Source: an uncultured Bacteroidaceae bacterium (lineage in GTDB: Bacteria > Bacteroidota > Bacteroidia > Bacteroidales > Bacteroidaceae). From it: a DNA stretch of 64,000 bases. The notes under the pieces are model-generated. The model did not search any database, had not been told where the DNA came from, and saw only the letters and a program-made list of their open reading frames with translations. This document shows, piece by piece, positions 27,742 to 36,645 of this stretch; the first letter of the stretch is position 1, and the number at the start of each line of letters is the position of its first letter. The DNA is taken from NCBI GenBank assembly GCA_939800445.1, contig CALNGU010000002.1:1-64000 (forward strand), written 5' to 3'. The position numbers were made by a program, and so were the translations under genes.

Positions 27742-28899
27742 TCACTTCCTGAACTTAATGCTCTTGCCGCCGACACTCAGGACATAGTAGCCGTCATTCA
27801 ACCAGTAGATGTCCAGCGTGCCATAGGCCAACGTGCCGCTCATCATGACACGGCCGCTGAGGTCATAGAGCACGTAGTCGGCATCCTTGTCCTCCATGCC
27901 GAGGACGTAGGCCGTGCCGCCTGACACGAACACGCGTGGCTCGGATGCCGGTGACATCTCGGTGTCAACTACTGATGATGCGTGGAAATCTTCGTAATTA
28001 TACTCATACAGCTGCGTGAGCGACAGCTTCATGTCCATTTCCTCAAGCGAGTAGATGCTGTAGCCCTCCATCTTGCTCTTCAGGTACTGGTCAAAGTCCT
28101 TGGTCTCTTCCGGGTCTACGGCATAGACGATTTCATCAATGCCAACTGTCTCGTCATAGAAATACTCAGTGCTGTCCTGCGGCATATTGAACCCTCCCAT
28201 GCTGGTGGCAAGATAGTATATCAAAGTTTTCAGATTGCCGCTGCGGTCATAAGCATACTCACGCCTGGAATATCTCTGCGCTGTGCTGGCTGTCCCGTCA
28301 ACCGTGTTGTAGTTGGTCTCGGTCTCAAGGTTGCCACGCGCATCGTAGGCATATATATAATAGGAATTAAGCGAGCCATCGCCCCTGTAACAATCCATGC
28401 GCCCGAGACGACCATTGGAGTAAGTATAAGTGGTGGAGTCCATGAGGGCGTAGTCGTCGATGTTGGCAATGTACAAATCAGTCACCTTCGTTGCAACATT
28501 GCCGTCACTGTCATAAGTATAAGCTATCTGCGCGTCATAATTCTCGGGCATCTGGCCGTAGTCGTTGAAATTCCAGTTGCGACGCCACTCCAACAAGCCT
28601 TGGTCGTTGTAGGAATATTGGACGTAGGCATATTGGACAAACTCAAAGAAATTCCATGCATAGAGGTTGATCTCCGTCACCTGTCCTGCGTCGTTGTATT
28701 TGAATTCCTTCATCGACGTGCCGTAAGTGTCAGTGCACTCGAGCGACTTGAGTGTTTCGTCTTCGTTGTAAGTATATTCGATGTAGTAGTCACCGATGTT
28801 CTTTTCCTCAATCGATGACAACATTTGCTTGTTCTCCTGTGCAAAGGCTGCAACGAAAGCCATCAATGATGCGGCAGCCAGAAAGGTTCTCTTTACCAT
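27742..28899 (-). CDS. Secreted YD-repeat-like protein with C-terminal sorting-like domain
   Basis: A 385-residue exported protein (signal peptide ending AFA, about residue 20). The middle (about 40-270) is built of RHS/YD-like strands: FKYNDAGQVTEINLY, YSYNDQGLLEWRRNW, YTYDSDGNVATKVTD, YAYDARGNLETETNY and EYAYDRSGNLKTLIYY. The last 70 residues (VLYDLSGRVMMSG ... DGYYVLSVGGKSIKFRK) resemble a type A sorting domain. It overlaps the ATG of the downstream Omp28-like gene. The repeats suggest a carbohydrate-binding or structural shell, but no function is established. Confidence 0.8.
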   Translation of the reverse strand: MVKRTFLAAASLMAFVAAFAQENKQMLSSIEEKNIGDYYIEYTYNEDETLKSLECTDTYGTSMKEFKYNDAGQVTEINLYAWNFFEFVQYAYVQYSYNDQGLLEWRRNWNFNDYGQMPENYDAQIAYTYDSDGNVATKVTDLYIANIDDYALMDSTTYTYSNGRLGRMDCYRGDGSLNSYYIYAYDARGNLETETNYNTVDGTASTAQRYSRREYAYDRSGNLKTLIYYLATSMGGFNMPQDSTEYFYDETVGIDEIVYAVDPEETKDFDQYLKSKMEGYSIYSLEEMDMKLSLTQLYEYNYEDFHASSVVDTEMSPASEPRVFVSGGTAYVLGMEDKDADYVLYDLSGRVMMSGTLAYGTLDIYWLNDGYYVLSVGGKSIKFRK

Positions 28900-28936
28900 A
28901 ATCTATTGTCCTGTTTGTTTGTTATCATTAATGTTA

Positions 28937-30733
28937 TCATTCGTCAACTGCCACCTTGATGCCGTTGACGATGTATATGCCTGCCGGCAATCCTTGTGTT
29001 GCCTCCTTGACATCCGATGCCATGCGTGTCGTGAGCAACCTGCCGTCGATGGCATAGACCTGCATCTCGACCGGGTCGGCACTAACCTCATCGACAGAGA
29101 CGAGATTATAGAACTCGATTTCTATTGCCAAGTCGTCATAGACCTCAGTCTCATAGTTGTAGGTGTAGACATCATCCTCGCGGGTGAAAGTGACGACAGG
29201 CTCGCCATTGACCCTAATCTCGCTGATGGCGTAGTCAACGAACGCATAGATTGAGGCACGGATTCTCGTTCCTGCGCTGACCGTCTGCCCTTCTTCCAAC
29301 GTGAGCCACTCGTAGTCACCTATCTCTTGGTTGAATGACTGGTACTGGAGATAGGCTTCTCCCTCGACAGTCGGCTTCTCCATGGTGACTGAATACTGCT
29401 CGTTGCGGACATAGTCCAACGAAATCTCCATGTCACGGTCAACAGTGATGTAATAGTCCTCCAGCATCACCCCGTCAATCAGGAGACCGCGCACGACATA
29501 ATTGTAATCATAAGTGTAGTTCCACGTGCAGAACGCGCCGTCAGGCAGCTCGACCACCACGTCCTCCTGTCCGACACGGTAGACATCCTGCCGTCCTTCC
29601 TGCACGTTGGAATGACGGAGTTCCCACACCATTTCGCCATTGGCCTTGAGTGTGACCGTGTGTTTCACCACCTCGATAGGTCCGTCATGCTCATAAACCA
29701 TCTCCAGCTCGAAGTCTTCACGCCCAGTAGTGGAAGTGAGGGTGAAGTAACCATTCGCTTCATACTCTGCCAACGCCTCTTCATCAGCGACACCGCCAAG
29801 GTTGATTGCGGTCACGAGATAGTCTTCAGCGGGTCTGGGAGTCACACGCAAGCTGTAGTTGCTATCAAAGGCGATGTCATCAAAAACATTCTCGCCAAGC
29901 GCAAAGTAGCCTGTGACTTCTTCGCCCGTCGCCTCGGACACATAGCTGTAGTCGGTGCTGCCCGAGCCATAAACGGAATAATCGACAGCGATGTCATACT
30001 CCTCAGGTTCTTCAAAACGGACATCGAGGTTCTTGGTCACGCGGCTGTCATAATAAACGAGGTCTGCATAGCCTTGCTCCTCGTACTCTTCCAGCAGCGC
30101 ATATTCCTCGTAGTCGTCAGCAACGAGGTAGGTGCACGCCAATCCCTCGGCAGGCTGCGGGGTGATGCGCATATGGTAAGAGCCGTCGGACTCCTGCATC
30201 ACGTTCAGCATATTGCCACCTGCATTAAGGTTGATGGAGACCGGATTGCCCTCGGCATCAGTGTATTCGCACAGGACAGTCCCGTCACCTGAGATGTTGC
30301 CATAGATGTTGTGGGTGTAGACTTCTTCCTCGGCATCGTCATAAACGAACTTTATAGACAAATCCCAATCACGCTTTTCCTCCAGCAATATGACAAAAGA
30401 GCCAGTGGTCTCATAATCATACATATATTGGGTGTTTGTTATGCCATCGACAAGAATGTCTTTCAATTCACCCGCTGGATTTGGGAAAAAAGTCAATTGA
30501 TAGCACGGGATCCAATCATTGTTTATAAATTTAACTGACCAGTGTGGTGTAATTGTATTCGCACCTTCCTGGAGAGGAGACTGTCTAACATTCTGTGGGT
30601 CATATAAGTACTCGACCACAGGGCTTCCATTGCCTTCTTGCTCAAAATTGATTGTCACTGTTTGAGCATCCATTCCCATAGCACAAAACATGACTGCCAA
30701 TGCCAAGGAAATCTTCATGTAAAATTTTCGCAT
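28937..30733 (-). CDS. Secreted repeat protein with C-terminal sorting-like domain
   Basis: A 598-residue exported protein (signal peptide ending MDAQ, about residue 23). It contains tandem beta-rich modules of about 90-100 residues; two clear copies share RITPQPAEGLACTY / RVTPRPAEDYLVTA followed by an E/Y-rich helix-like stretch and a closing strand. The overall pattern resembles InlB-type B-repeats. The last ~65 residues (VYAIDGRLLTTR ... LPAGIYIVNGIKVAV) match a type A sorting domain. The protein is very acidic. Start could also be the ATG at 30718. Function unknown. Confidence 0.8.
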   Translation of the reverse strand: MRKFYMKISLALAVMFCAMGMDAQTVTINFEQEGNGSPVVEYLYDPQNVRQSPLQEGANTITPHWSVKFINNDWIPCYQLTFFPNPAGELKDILVDGITNTQYMYDYETTGSFVILLEEKRDWDLSIKFVYDDAEEEVYTHNIYGNISGDGTVLCEYTDAEGNPVSINLNAGGNMLNVMQESDGSYHMRITPQPAEGLACTYLVADDYEEYALLEEYEEQGYADLVYYDSRVTKNLDVRFEEPEEYDIAVDYSVYGSGSTDYSYVSEATGEEVTGYFALGENVFDDIAFDSNYSLRVTPRPAEDYLVTAINLGGVADEEALAEYEANGYFTLTSTTGREDFELEMVYEHDGPIEVVKHTVTLKANGEMVWELRHSNVQEGRQDVYRVGQEDVVVELPDGAFCTWNYTYDYNYVVRGLLIDGVMLEDYYITVDRDMEISLDYVRNEQYSVTMEKPTVEGEAYLQYQSFNQEIGDYEWLTLEEGQTVSAGTRIRASIYAFVDYAISEIRVNGEPVVTFTREDDVYTYNYETEVYDDLAIEIEFYNLVSVDEVSADPVEMQVYAIDGRLLTTRMASDVKEATQGLPAGIYIVNGIKVAVDE

Positions 30734-30753
30734 ATCTTTATTAGTTTTTATAA

Positions 30754-30790
30754 GGGAGTTTGAAGTGGATGCAAGCTCCCTTGGTTTTTT
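30754..30790. terminator. Hairpin with T-run upstream of the repeat-protein gene
   Basis: GGGAGTTTG (30754-30762) pairs with CAAGCTCCC (30772-30780) with one G-T pair, followed on the plus strand by TTGGTTTTTT. On the minus strand it sits between two same-direction genes, where it could terminate the upstream gene or act in the 5' leader of the downstream one. The T-run favours the plus strand, where no gene is seen. Confidence 0.45.
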
Positions 30791-30817
30791 ACATTACTAT
30801 TCGTTAGCTATGTCCGT

Positions 30818-32827
30818 TCATTCCATCACCGCCATCTTGGTCGTGAATGCCTTGCCGGCTGCATCGGTTGCACGGACGATGTAGGTGCCTGCCCCTATCC
30901 CGTTGTTGGGGAGTTGCATCCCGACGAGGTTGAAGACCTGCACGTCAAGTTCCTCACCCGCTGCCGTGGCATGGAATGTGCCATCGCTGACCCACACCGC
31001 CACAGGCTCGGAGATAGAAGCCTCGTCAATGCCGGATGGGTAGGTTTCCTCGATGAAACGCTCGTCCTCGGCATTGTAGACCATGCATTTCTCCCTGTCG
31101 TCGGAGTATTCGGAGACGAATGCCACCACCCTCATGTTCCTGCGGTCTGGGGTCGTGGTCACGTTGTTGCCATAGCTGTCGATGTATTCTGGTATCTCAT
31201 AGCGGTAGGTCATCTCATACCGCCCGTCGGCATCCCACTCGATCACGTCACCCTTGAGGTCTGACAGCACGTCGCGCATGATGTTGTTGTGGACATAGTT
31301 CTCCGACGCGCCGCTTTGGAACGCCACCTGCCCGTCCTCGAGCACCATGACGGTCAACCCTACGTGAGACCCTGCAAGCGGCTCGGTCCTGCGTCCCGAC
31401 ACGGTGATGTTGAGGACATCGGCCGCCTCGTCATAGTCCTGGTCGATGGCCACCGACACACGCGCCGGTTCCGCTATTTCAGCATCAAGGAAATTGCGGT
31501 AGTTGTTGGCATAAGCGAAGAATGTCGGATGGATGACAACCCCCGTGACCGAAGCCTCGCCCTCGCCCTCAAGGAAAAACAGCGTGCGCTTCATCCTGTT
31601 GAGCATCATCATCGGCGCAGAACCGCTGGTGTTGAACGTGGTGCCATAGAACCAAGCATCCTCGGAAGTGAAATCATCATAACCGTAAGTGTGGTGCATC
31701 ACACAGATGACATCGTCCTCATGTCCCAGCAGCAACGAATTGACAGCCTGCATCCCCGTGGGGCAATTGCCGCACCCCTGGCCGGTGAAGTACTCAAGCA
31801 CCAGCTTGCGCGGGAAACCCTCGCCCTCATAGACTCCGCAGTCCTGGCTCCACGCCTGCAATGTCGCAGCGTTGGCCTTGCCGTCCACCGAGCTTATCTC
31901 AAAAGTCACGTTGGCGGCAGCATCCAGCACCAGGCCGTCCCACACCACCTCGGCGGACGAGCGCGGCTGCAACCCGCCGTCGAAGTCATAGGTCACTGTC
32001 CCGACCTCCTCACCACCGACTGTCGCGGTCACGGCGATGCTGCCAGCAGCCTCCCAGCCTGTGTTGAAGATGTCGAGAGCCACGTCAACAGGCACATCCT
32101 GCTGCACATTGACCGGCAGGTCAGCACCGAGCAACGACACCGAGTGTCCGCAGTCCGAAATGTCATCGCCCACTATCGCCTGGATGAGCAGCATACCCAT
32201 GTTGTACATCTCGCTGCTGTAGTCGTCGAAATAGTGCTCCATCCGGCTCTCGTAGCCCATATAGCACGCCCCGTCCACGAAGTCGCTGCGGTCAGCACCT
32301 ATGACGTAACGCTCGCCCTCGTGGTAGTAGGAGTAGCCGACATACAACTCCGCGCCGCTGATGGCCAGAGGCTCGTCAAACTGCACATAGTTCCACGTCG
32401 CGGCGCACTTGGACACCGTCGCCTCGGCAACGTTTGCTCCCGTCAGCGTCTCGCGGACAAACACCGTCACATCATCGACCTCCTCGCCAACGCCGAAGCG
32501 CACACCCGACAGCTGCTCGCCCACATAGGGCGCAAGCATCTCACTCGTGAGCCTGACAGCCTGCAATGAGACACCCGGGTCGTCCGCCGCGTCAAAGCCC
32601 ACGCACCAATTGCGGTTGACCTCCATGTCCGAGTAGCCGAGGAATACCTCCCCCGCCTCGACCGCCGCCGGCGCATCACGGCGCGGCTGCACCTCGTGCG
32701 CGGCGGCCGTGCCACCGTCCCTCGCCACATAATCAACCTGGGCCGCCGACGGTGCGGCGGTCATCACCGAAAACAAAAAGGCAAGTGCCGACGACACTGT
32801 TGCCCTGCAAAGTAATCTTTTCACCAT
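30818..32827 (-). CDS. Large Omp28-like protein with C-terminal sorting-like domain
   Basis: A 669-residue exported protein. Signal peptide about residues 1-30 (ending PSAAQ). An N-terminal beta-sandwich region (about 55-300) precedes an Omp28/thioredoxin-like domain (about 320-450) with YFTGQGCGNCPTGM, whose CGNC resembles a redox motif, and APMMMLNRM. The C-terminal ~75 residues (VQVFNLVGMQLPN ... GAGTYIVRATD) match a type A sorting domain. The ATG at 32827 is chosen for the signal peptide; the frame stays open 54 codons further upstream. It resembles the 26610-27740 gene in its second half, suggesting duplication within this cluster. Confidence 0.85.
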   Translation of the reverse strand: MVKRLLCRATVSSALAFLFSVMTAAPSAAQVDYVARDGGTAAAHEVQPRRDAPAAVEAGEVFLGYSDMEVNRNWCVGFDAADDPGVSLQAVRLTSEMLAPYVGEQLSGVRFGVGEEVDDVTVFVRETLTGANVAEATVSKCAATWNYVQFDEPLAISGAELYVGYSYYHEGERYVIGADRSDFVDGACYMGYESRMEHYFDDYSSEMYNMGMLLIQAIVGDDISDCGHSVSLLGADLPVNVQQDVPVDVALDIFNTGWEAAGSIAVTATVGGEEVGTVTYDFDGGLQPRSSAEVVWDGLVLDAAANVTFEISSVDGKANAATLQAWSQDCGVYEGEGFPRKLVLEYFTGQGCGNCPTGMQAVNSLLLGHEDDVICVMHHTYGYDDFTSEDAWFYGTTFNTSGSAPMMMLNRMKRTLFFLEGEGEASVTGVVIHPTFFAYANNYRNFLDAEIAEPARVSVAIDQDYDEAADVLNITVSGRRTEPLAGSHVGLTVMVLEDGQVAFQSGASENYVHNNIMRDVLSDLKGDVIEWDADGRYEMTYRYEIPEYIDSYGNNVTTTPDRRNMRVVAFVSEYSDDREKCMVYNAEDERFIEETYPSGIDEASISEPVAVWVSDGTFHATAAGEELDVQVFNLVGMQLPNNGIGAGTYIVRATDAAGKAFTTKMAVME

Positions 32828-33295
32828 ATTATTATATAAGACATTTGATTCCCATACTAAAAGCGCGCGGCGCAACCGCCGGCAATTATGCAAATCCACC
32901 CTTGGCGGAGCGGCGGGCAAGGCAAAAACACCCGTTCCCCACAGCGCACGGAGGCAAATATATGTAAAAAAAGCACCGCACAACTCCAACTTCGCACCAT
33001 AAAAATATCCCCCAACTACCCCCAGATATAGGAAAAATCATTTTGTCTGACAAAACGCCCCACTCCATGCCACCACCGCCCACACACCGCGCCGCGACAA
33101 GGCGGACGGGCACATATATAATATGGTATAGGCACTCACACCCTCACCCAAGCCATGCACGCTCCGGCAGGACAGCCACTGCAAGCCCGACGGCCGCCCG
33201 CCTGCCGCGAATGCCACGCCCGTGGCGGCGATGCGCACCGCCCGTCCACACGTCCTCTCCGCCGCATCCGCGCCATGAGGACAGGGGACAAAACA
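32828..33295. other. Intergenic stretch with no gene seen
   Basis: GC-rich between about 33060 and 33290, AT-richer before. Short open frames exist on both strands, but none has a plausible start, family resemblance or promoter. I see no RNA gene. The region leads into the composite array at 33296. Confidence 0.6.
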
Positions 33296-33508
33296 CATCA
33301 CGTCAGACATAAACTTCCACCACGTCAGACAAGAAGTTGCATGAGGTCAGACGCAAAGTAAAAACAAAAGTTCTGTTTATATATTCAGAAGTTTTGTTTT
33401 AATATTCAAAACTTCTGTTTTTACTTTACATCTGACCTCATGCAACTTTTCGTCCGACCACACGCAGGTTTATGGCAGACGTGGTGGAAATTGATGTCCG
33501 ACGTGATG
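33296..33508. repeat. Composite 21/22-bp dyad array, copy B (ten cores)
   Basis: Cores and centres: GTCAGAC 33305, 33327, 33349; CAAAAGTTCTG 33370; CAGAAGTTTTG 33391; CAAAACTTCTG 33412; ATCTGAC 33433; GTCCGAC 33455; GGCAGAC 33477; GTCCGAC 33499. GTC-type cores are 22 bp apart; steps involving the central AT-rich cores are 21 bp. The whole is a long imperfect inverted repeat (CATCACGTC at the left end, GACGTGATG at the right), the right arm having one more 22-bp unit. It ends 63 bp before the porin-like gene's promoter. Confidence 0.93.
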
Positions 33509-33571
33509 GGGAAACGGAGTGGTAGTTTTTGCCGAAAACAACGCAGGTGTGACAATTTTTAACGAAAGATA

Positions 33572-33601
33572 TTTGCCGTTAACACAAAAGGCATAACTTT
33601 G
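33572..33601 (+). promoter_or_regulatory. Bacteroidetes promoter for the outer-membrane barrel gene
   Basis: -33 TTTG (33572-33575), 18-bp spacer, -7 TAACTTTG (33594-33601); both boxes match consensus perfectly. The predicted leader to the ATG at 33674 is about 65 nt. Confidence 0.88.
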
Positions 33602-33673
33602 CCACGTGCATTAGCGCAATGGGGGAACCGAAAACCCAATGAACAGAGTAGGAGGACAAAAACAAAGATTACT

Positions 33674-34396
33674 ATGAAAAAAGTTTTCGTGGCCGTCGCC
33701 ATCGCTACGGCAGTCGTTGCATCGGCATCAGCACAAAACAAGTACAAACCCGACGGGATGAGCTTCTCGGCCGAAATCAACTACTCATTCGGCTCTGGCA
33801 GCATCAACACCGGCAATGGTGCTTGGGACAATGGCGGCTTTGAGTTGCCGGAGTATGGCGCGAAGTTCCGCCTGTTCATCAACGACGCTTGGGCTGTGCG
33901 CCTGAACTTCGGGCTTGGGACTGGCACTGACAAGACGACCAACTACTTCACCAACCCCACCGACCCGGCTGACAAGAAGGAATATGAGGAGGTAAGAAAG
34001 AACACCACGACGACGTTCTCATTGATGCCTGGTTTCGAGTACCACTTCAATAAATTTGAGAGGGTATCCCCCTACGTCGGTGCTGAAATCGGCATCCTGA
34101 CAAGCACGAGCAAGACTTCGACGGAGGAAGACCTCAATGAGACAAAGAACAGCACCAAGACCCCTGGCATAGGTTTCGCGTTCAACGTTGTCACTGGCTT
34201 TGACGTATATCTCTGCAAAGGCCTTTACATGGGCTGCGAGCTTGGCCTTGGCTACGACTCGATGACCTCCAAACGTTCCACGACGACCTATGAGGCAGCA
34301 GGCACGACCGAAGAGACTGACGGGGCGAGGTCGAAGCGTGACAGCTTCTTCGGCTTCCACGCACAACCGTCGTTGCGCATCGGTTGGCACTTCTGA
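33674..34396 (+). CDS. Small outer-membrane beta-barrel protein
   Basis: A 240-residue exported protein with signal peptide (about residues 1-20, ending SASAQ) and about eight amphipathic strands, e.g. MSFSAEINYSFGSGS, AKFRLFINDAWAVRLNFGLG, FSLMPGFEYHF, YVGAEIGIL and a final SLRIGWHF ending in phenylalanine, the usual barrel-assembly signal. It belongs to the OmpW/porin-like 'outer membrane beta-barrel' group; no substrate is implied. Strong promoter and terminator make it a single-gene unit, and the consensus promoter suggests high expression. Confidence 0.88.
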   Translation: MKKVFVAVAIATAVVASASAQNKYKPDGMSFSAEINYSFGSGSINTGNGAWDNGGFELPEYGAKFRLFINDAWAVRLNFGLGTGTDKTTNYFTNPTDPADKKEYEEVRKNTTTTFSLMPGFEYHFNKFERVSPYVGAEIGILTSTSKTSTEEDLNETKNSTKTPGIGFAFNVVTGFDVYLCKGLYMGCELGLGYDSMTSKRSTTTYEAAGTTEETDGARSKRDSFFGFHAQPSLRIGWHF

Positions 34397-34422
34397 GCCG
34401 ACTGCCATGACGGCATGACAGG

Positions 34423-34452
34423 CGAGGCTTCCCCACGGGGAGGCCTCGTTTC
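34423..34452 (+). terminator. Terminator after the outer-membrane barrel gene
   Basis: CGAGGCTTCCCC pairs with GGGGAGGCCTCG around a 2-nt apex and is followed by TTTCGT. It begins 27 bp after the stop codon. Confidence 0.85.
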
Positions 34453-34512
34453 GTCTGTGGGCAGTGAGGTTGGGGGCGGCGGGACGGGGATGTTAAATTC
34501 GGTTTCGCCGCT

Positions 34513-34543
34513 ATTGCCAATTGATGCCAATGGTTTACTTTTG
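34513..34543 (+). promoter_or_regulatory. Promoter giving a possibly leaderless TPR-protein mRNA
   Basis: -7 TACTTTTG (34536-34543) is a perfect match and -33 ATTG (34513-34516) a 3/4 match, spaced 19 bp. The ATG of the signal-peptide-bearing TPR gene follows at 34549, only 6 bp after the -7 box, where transcription should start. Confidence 0.65.
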
Positions 34544-34548
34544 CACCT

Positions 34549-36561
34549 ATGTTAAACGCCATTGCAAAGAGCATCCGCAACCTCTTGTTGCCCATTGCGT
34601 TGCTCTCCGTCCCGGCGGGGCTGGAGGCGCAAATAAACACCGACAGGGTGATGGACATAGGGCGCAACGCCCTGTATTTCGAGGACTATGTGCTGTCCAT
34701 CCAGTACTTCAACCAGGTCATCAGCGTCAAGCCGTACCTCTGCGAGCCCTACTTCTTCAGGGGGCTTGCCAAGTTCAACCTCGGGGATTACCAGGGGGCG
34801 GAGGACGACTGCACGAGGACGATCGACTGCAACCCGTTTGTCGTCAACGCCTACCAGGTGAGGGGGCTGGCGAGGATAAACCTTGAGGACTATGCCGGGG
34901 CGATAGAGGACTACCGCACGGCGTTGCGCTATGACCCCGAGAACATCGGAGTGCTGCACAACGTCAGCCTGTGCTACTTGCAGGAGAAGCAATATGAGAT
35001 GGCCGACAGCACGCTGGACTACCTGCTCAAGGTGTCGCCCGGCTACACCGATGCCTATATGCTGAAAAGCGAAGTCAGCCTTGAGCGCGGCGACACGGCG
35101 GCAGCATTCACCTACGCCGACACGGCGGTCAGCCGCGACCCCTACGACGCACGCTACTGGTCGGCAAGGGCTACTATCAGGCTGATGCAGGAGGACTACA
35201 AGGATGCCGAGGGCGACCTCACGCAAGCCATACGGTTGGGCATCGACAACGCGCCCAACTTCATCAACCGCGCCTTGGCACGCTACAACCAAAAAGACCT
35301 GAGGGGGGCGATGGCGGACTACAACGAAGCGTTGGATTTAGACCCCGACAACTACATAGGGCTGTACAACCGTGGCCTGCTCCGCGCCCAGGTCGGCGAC
35401 GACAACCGCGCCATTGAGGACTTCGACAAGGTGCTTGAGATGAATCCACGCAACATGATGGCAATGTTCAACCGCGCATTGCTCCGCGAGAACACGGGAG
35501 ACTATGCCGGGGCGATAGACGACTACACGAGGGTGTTGCAACGCTACCCCGAATTCGCCTACGGATACCGTCGCCGCGCCGACCTGTACAAGAAGACGGG
35601 CAACCCCCGACTCGCCGCCAAGGACGAGGACAAGCTGCTCAACATGGCACTCGACGAGCAATTCGGCAAACAGACGAAAGCCGACGACACCCGCCAGACG
35701 CGCAGAGAGTCGGACGATGACGACGTGGACAACTATGAGAAGATGATCGTCGCCGACGACAACAACCTCACGGGCTACAACAACGACTACCGTGGACGCA
35801 TCCAGAACCGCAACGTCGAGGTGCGTATGCAACCGATGGTGGCGATGACCTACTACGAACAGCCGAGCGAAATCATCAACCACAGCCTCTACCACAAAGC
35901 CATCGACGCACTCAACAGCGGCCAGGGCGGCACGCCCAAACTGCTCATGACCACACGCGAGCGACCGCTGACAGAAAGTGAGGTCGAGCGGCACTTCACA
36001 CTCATCAACAGCCGCAAGCTGGATGAGGCTACAGGCCACGGATGCGCCGAGCAGCACTTCCGCCGCGCGTTGGACTTCTACCTGGTGCAAGACTTCGACA
36101 GCGCGGTAGGCGACCTCGACGATGCCGAAGCGTGCGACGGCAGCTTCTTCCCCACCTACTTCCTGCGCTCGCTCATCAATTGCAAGAAGATTGAAGTCGA
36201 GCGGTCGCAGCAGACTGCCGAAGCGGGCCTCTTCAAACCCGAGGGCGGCACGGGGCTCCCCTTCCACGACTACGACACAGTGCTGGCCGACCTTGACAAG
36301 GTTGTCGAACTCGCGCCCGACTTCCCCTACGCCTACTACAACCGCGCCTGCGTCAAGGCGATGCTCAGGGACTTCCTCGGCGCACTCGATGATCTCGGCA
36401 AAGCCATCGAACTCGACGGCAGCTTTGCCGAAGCCTACTACAACCGAGGCCTCGTCAACGTCTTCCTCGGCAACAACCGCCAAGGCATCGACGACCTGAG
36501 CCGCGCCGGCGAACTGGGGATTGCATCCGCCTACAATGTCATAAAGCGATTCCGCAAATGA
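34549..36561 (+). CDS. Exported tetratricopeptide repeat protein
   Basis: A 670-residue protein. Signal peptide about residues 1-26 (LLLPIALLSVPAGLEAQ). Residues 30-370 form about ten TPR units with typical consensus stretches such as AYQVRGLARINLEDYAGAIE, LYNRGLLRAQVGDDNRAIED and AMFNRALLRENTGDYAGAID. A charged linker (about 375-430, KADDTRQTRRESDDDDV) follows, then a unique region and four more TPRs (about 500-665), ending YYNRGLVNVFLGNNRQGIDD. It likely scaffolds protein complexes in the periplasm. The start coincides with the predicted transcription start. The gene is followed by a TTGTTA array. Confidence 0.9.
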   Translation: MLNAIAKSIRNLLLPIALLSVPAGLEAQINTDRVMDIGRNALYFEDYVLSIQYFNQVISVKPYLCEPYFFRGLAKFNLGDYQGAEDDCTRTIDCNPFVVNAYQVRGLARINLEDYAGAIEDYRTALRYDPENIGVLHNVSLCYLQEKQYEMADSTLDYLLKVSPGYTDAYMLKSEVSLERGDTAAAFTYADTAVSRDPYDARYWSARATIRLMQEDYKDAEGDLTQAIRLGIDNAPNFINRALARYNQKDLRGAMADYNEALDLDPDNYIGLYNRGLLRAQVGDDNRAIEDFDKVLEMNPRNMMAMFNRALLRENTGDYAGAIDDYTRVLQRYPEFAYGYRRRADLYKKTGNPRLAAKDEDKLLNMALDEQFGKQTKADDTRQTRRESDDDDVDNYEKMIVADDNNLTGYNNDYRGRIQNRNVEVRMQPMVAMTYYEQPSEIINHSLYHKAIDALNSGQGGTPKLLMTTRERPLTESEVERHFTLINSRKLDEATGHGCAEQHFRRALDFYLVQDFDSAVGDLDDAEACDGSFFPTYFLRSLINCKKIEVERSQQTAEAGLFKPEGGTGLPFHDYDTVLADLDKVVELAPDFPYAYYNRACVKAMLRDFLGALDDLGKAIELDGSFAEAYYNRGLVNVFLGNNRQGIDDLSRAGELGIASAYNVIKRFRK

Positions 36562-36645
36562 GAGGAAACGCCGTCACACATCCCGCCACGCACGGGCAAC
36601 AAGGCACTCCACAGGAGCACCTCGGGAGGGCGGCGCGAAGACATC

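Noticed and set aside
31289-32569. A 426-residue open frame on the plus strand
   Set aside because: Antisense shadow of the Omp28-like gene at 30818-32827, with histidine/arginine-rich low-complexity translation and no start context.
33043-33312. Small open frames in the 32828-33295 gap
   Set aside because: GC-driven frames without promoter, conserved start or recognisable domain; translation is rich in Pro/Arg/Thr as expected for noise.
33296-33508. Insertion sequence or MITE end
   Set aside because: No transposase, no target-site duplication that I can see, and a regular 21/22-bp internal lattice unlike a MITE's unique interior; a mobile origin is not excluded.
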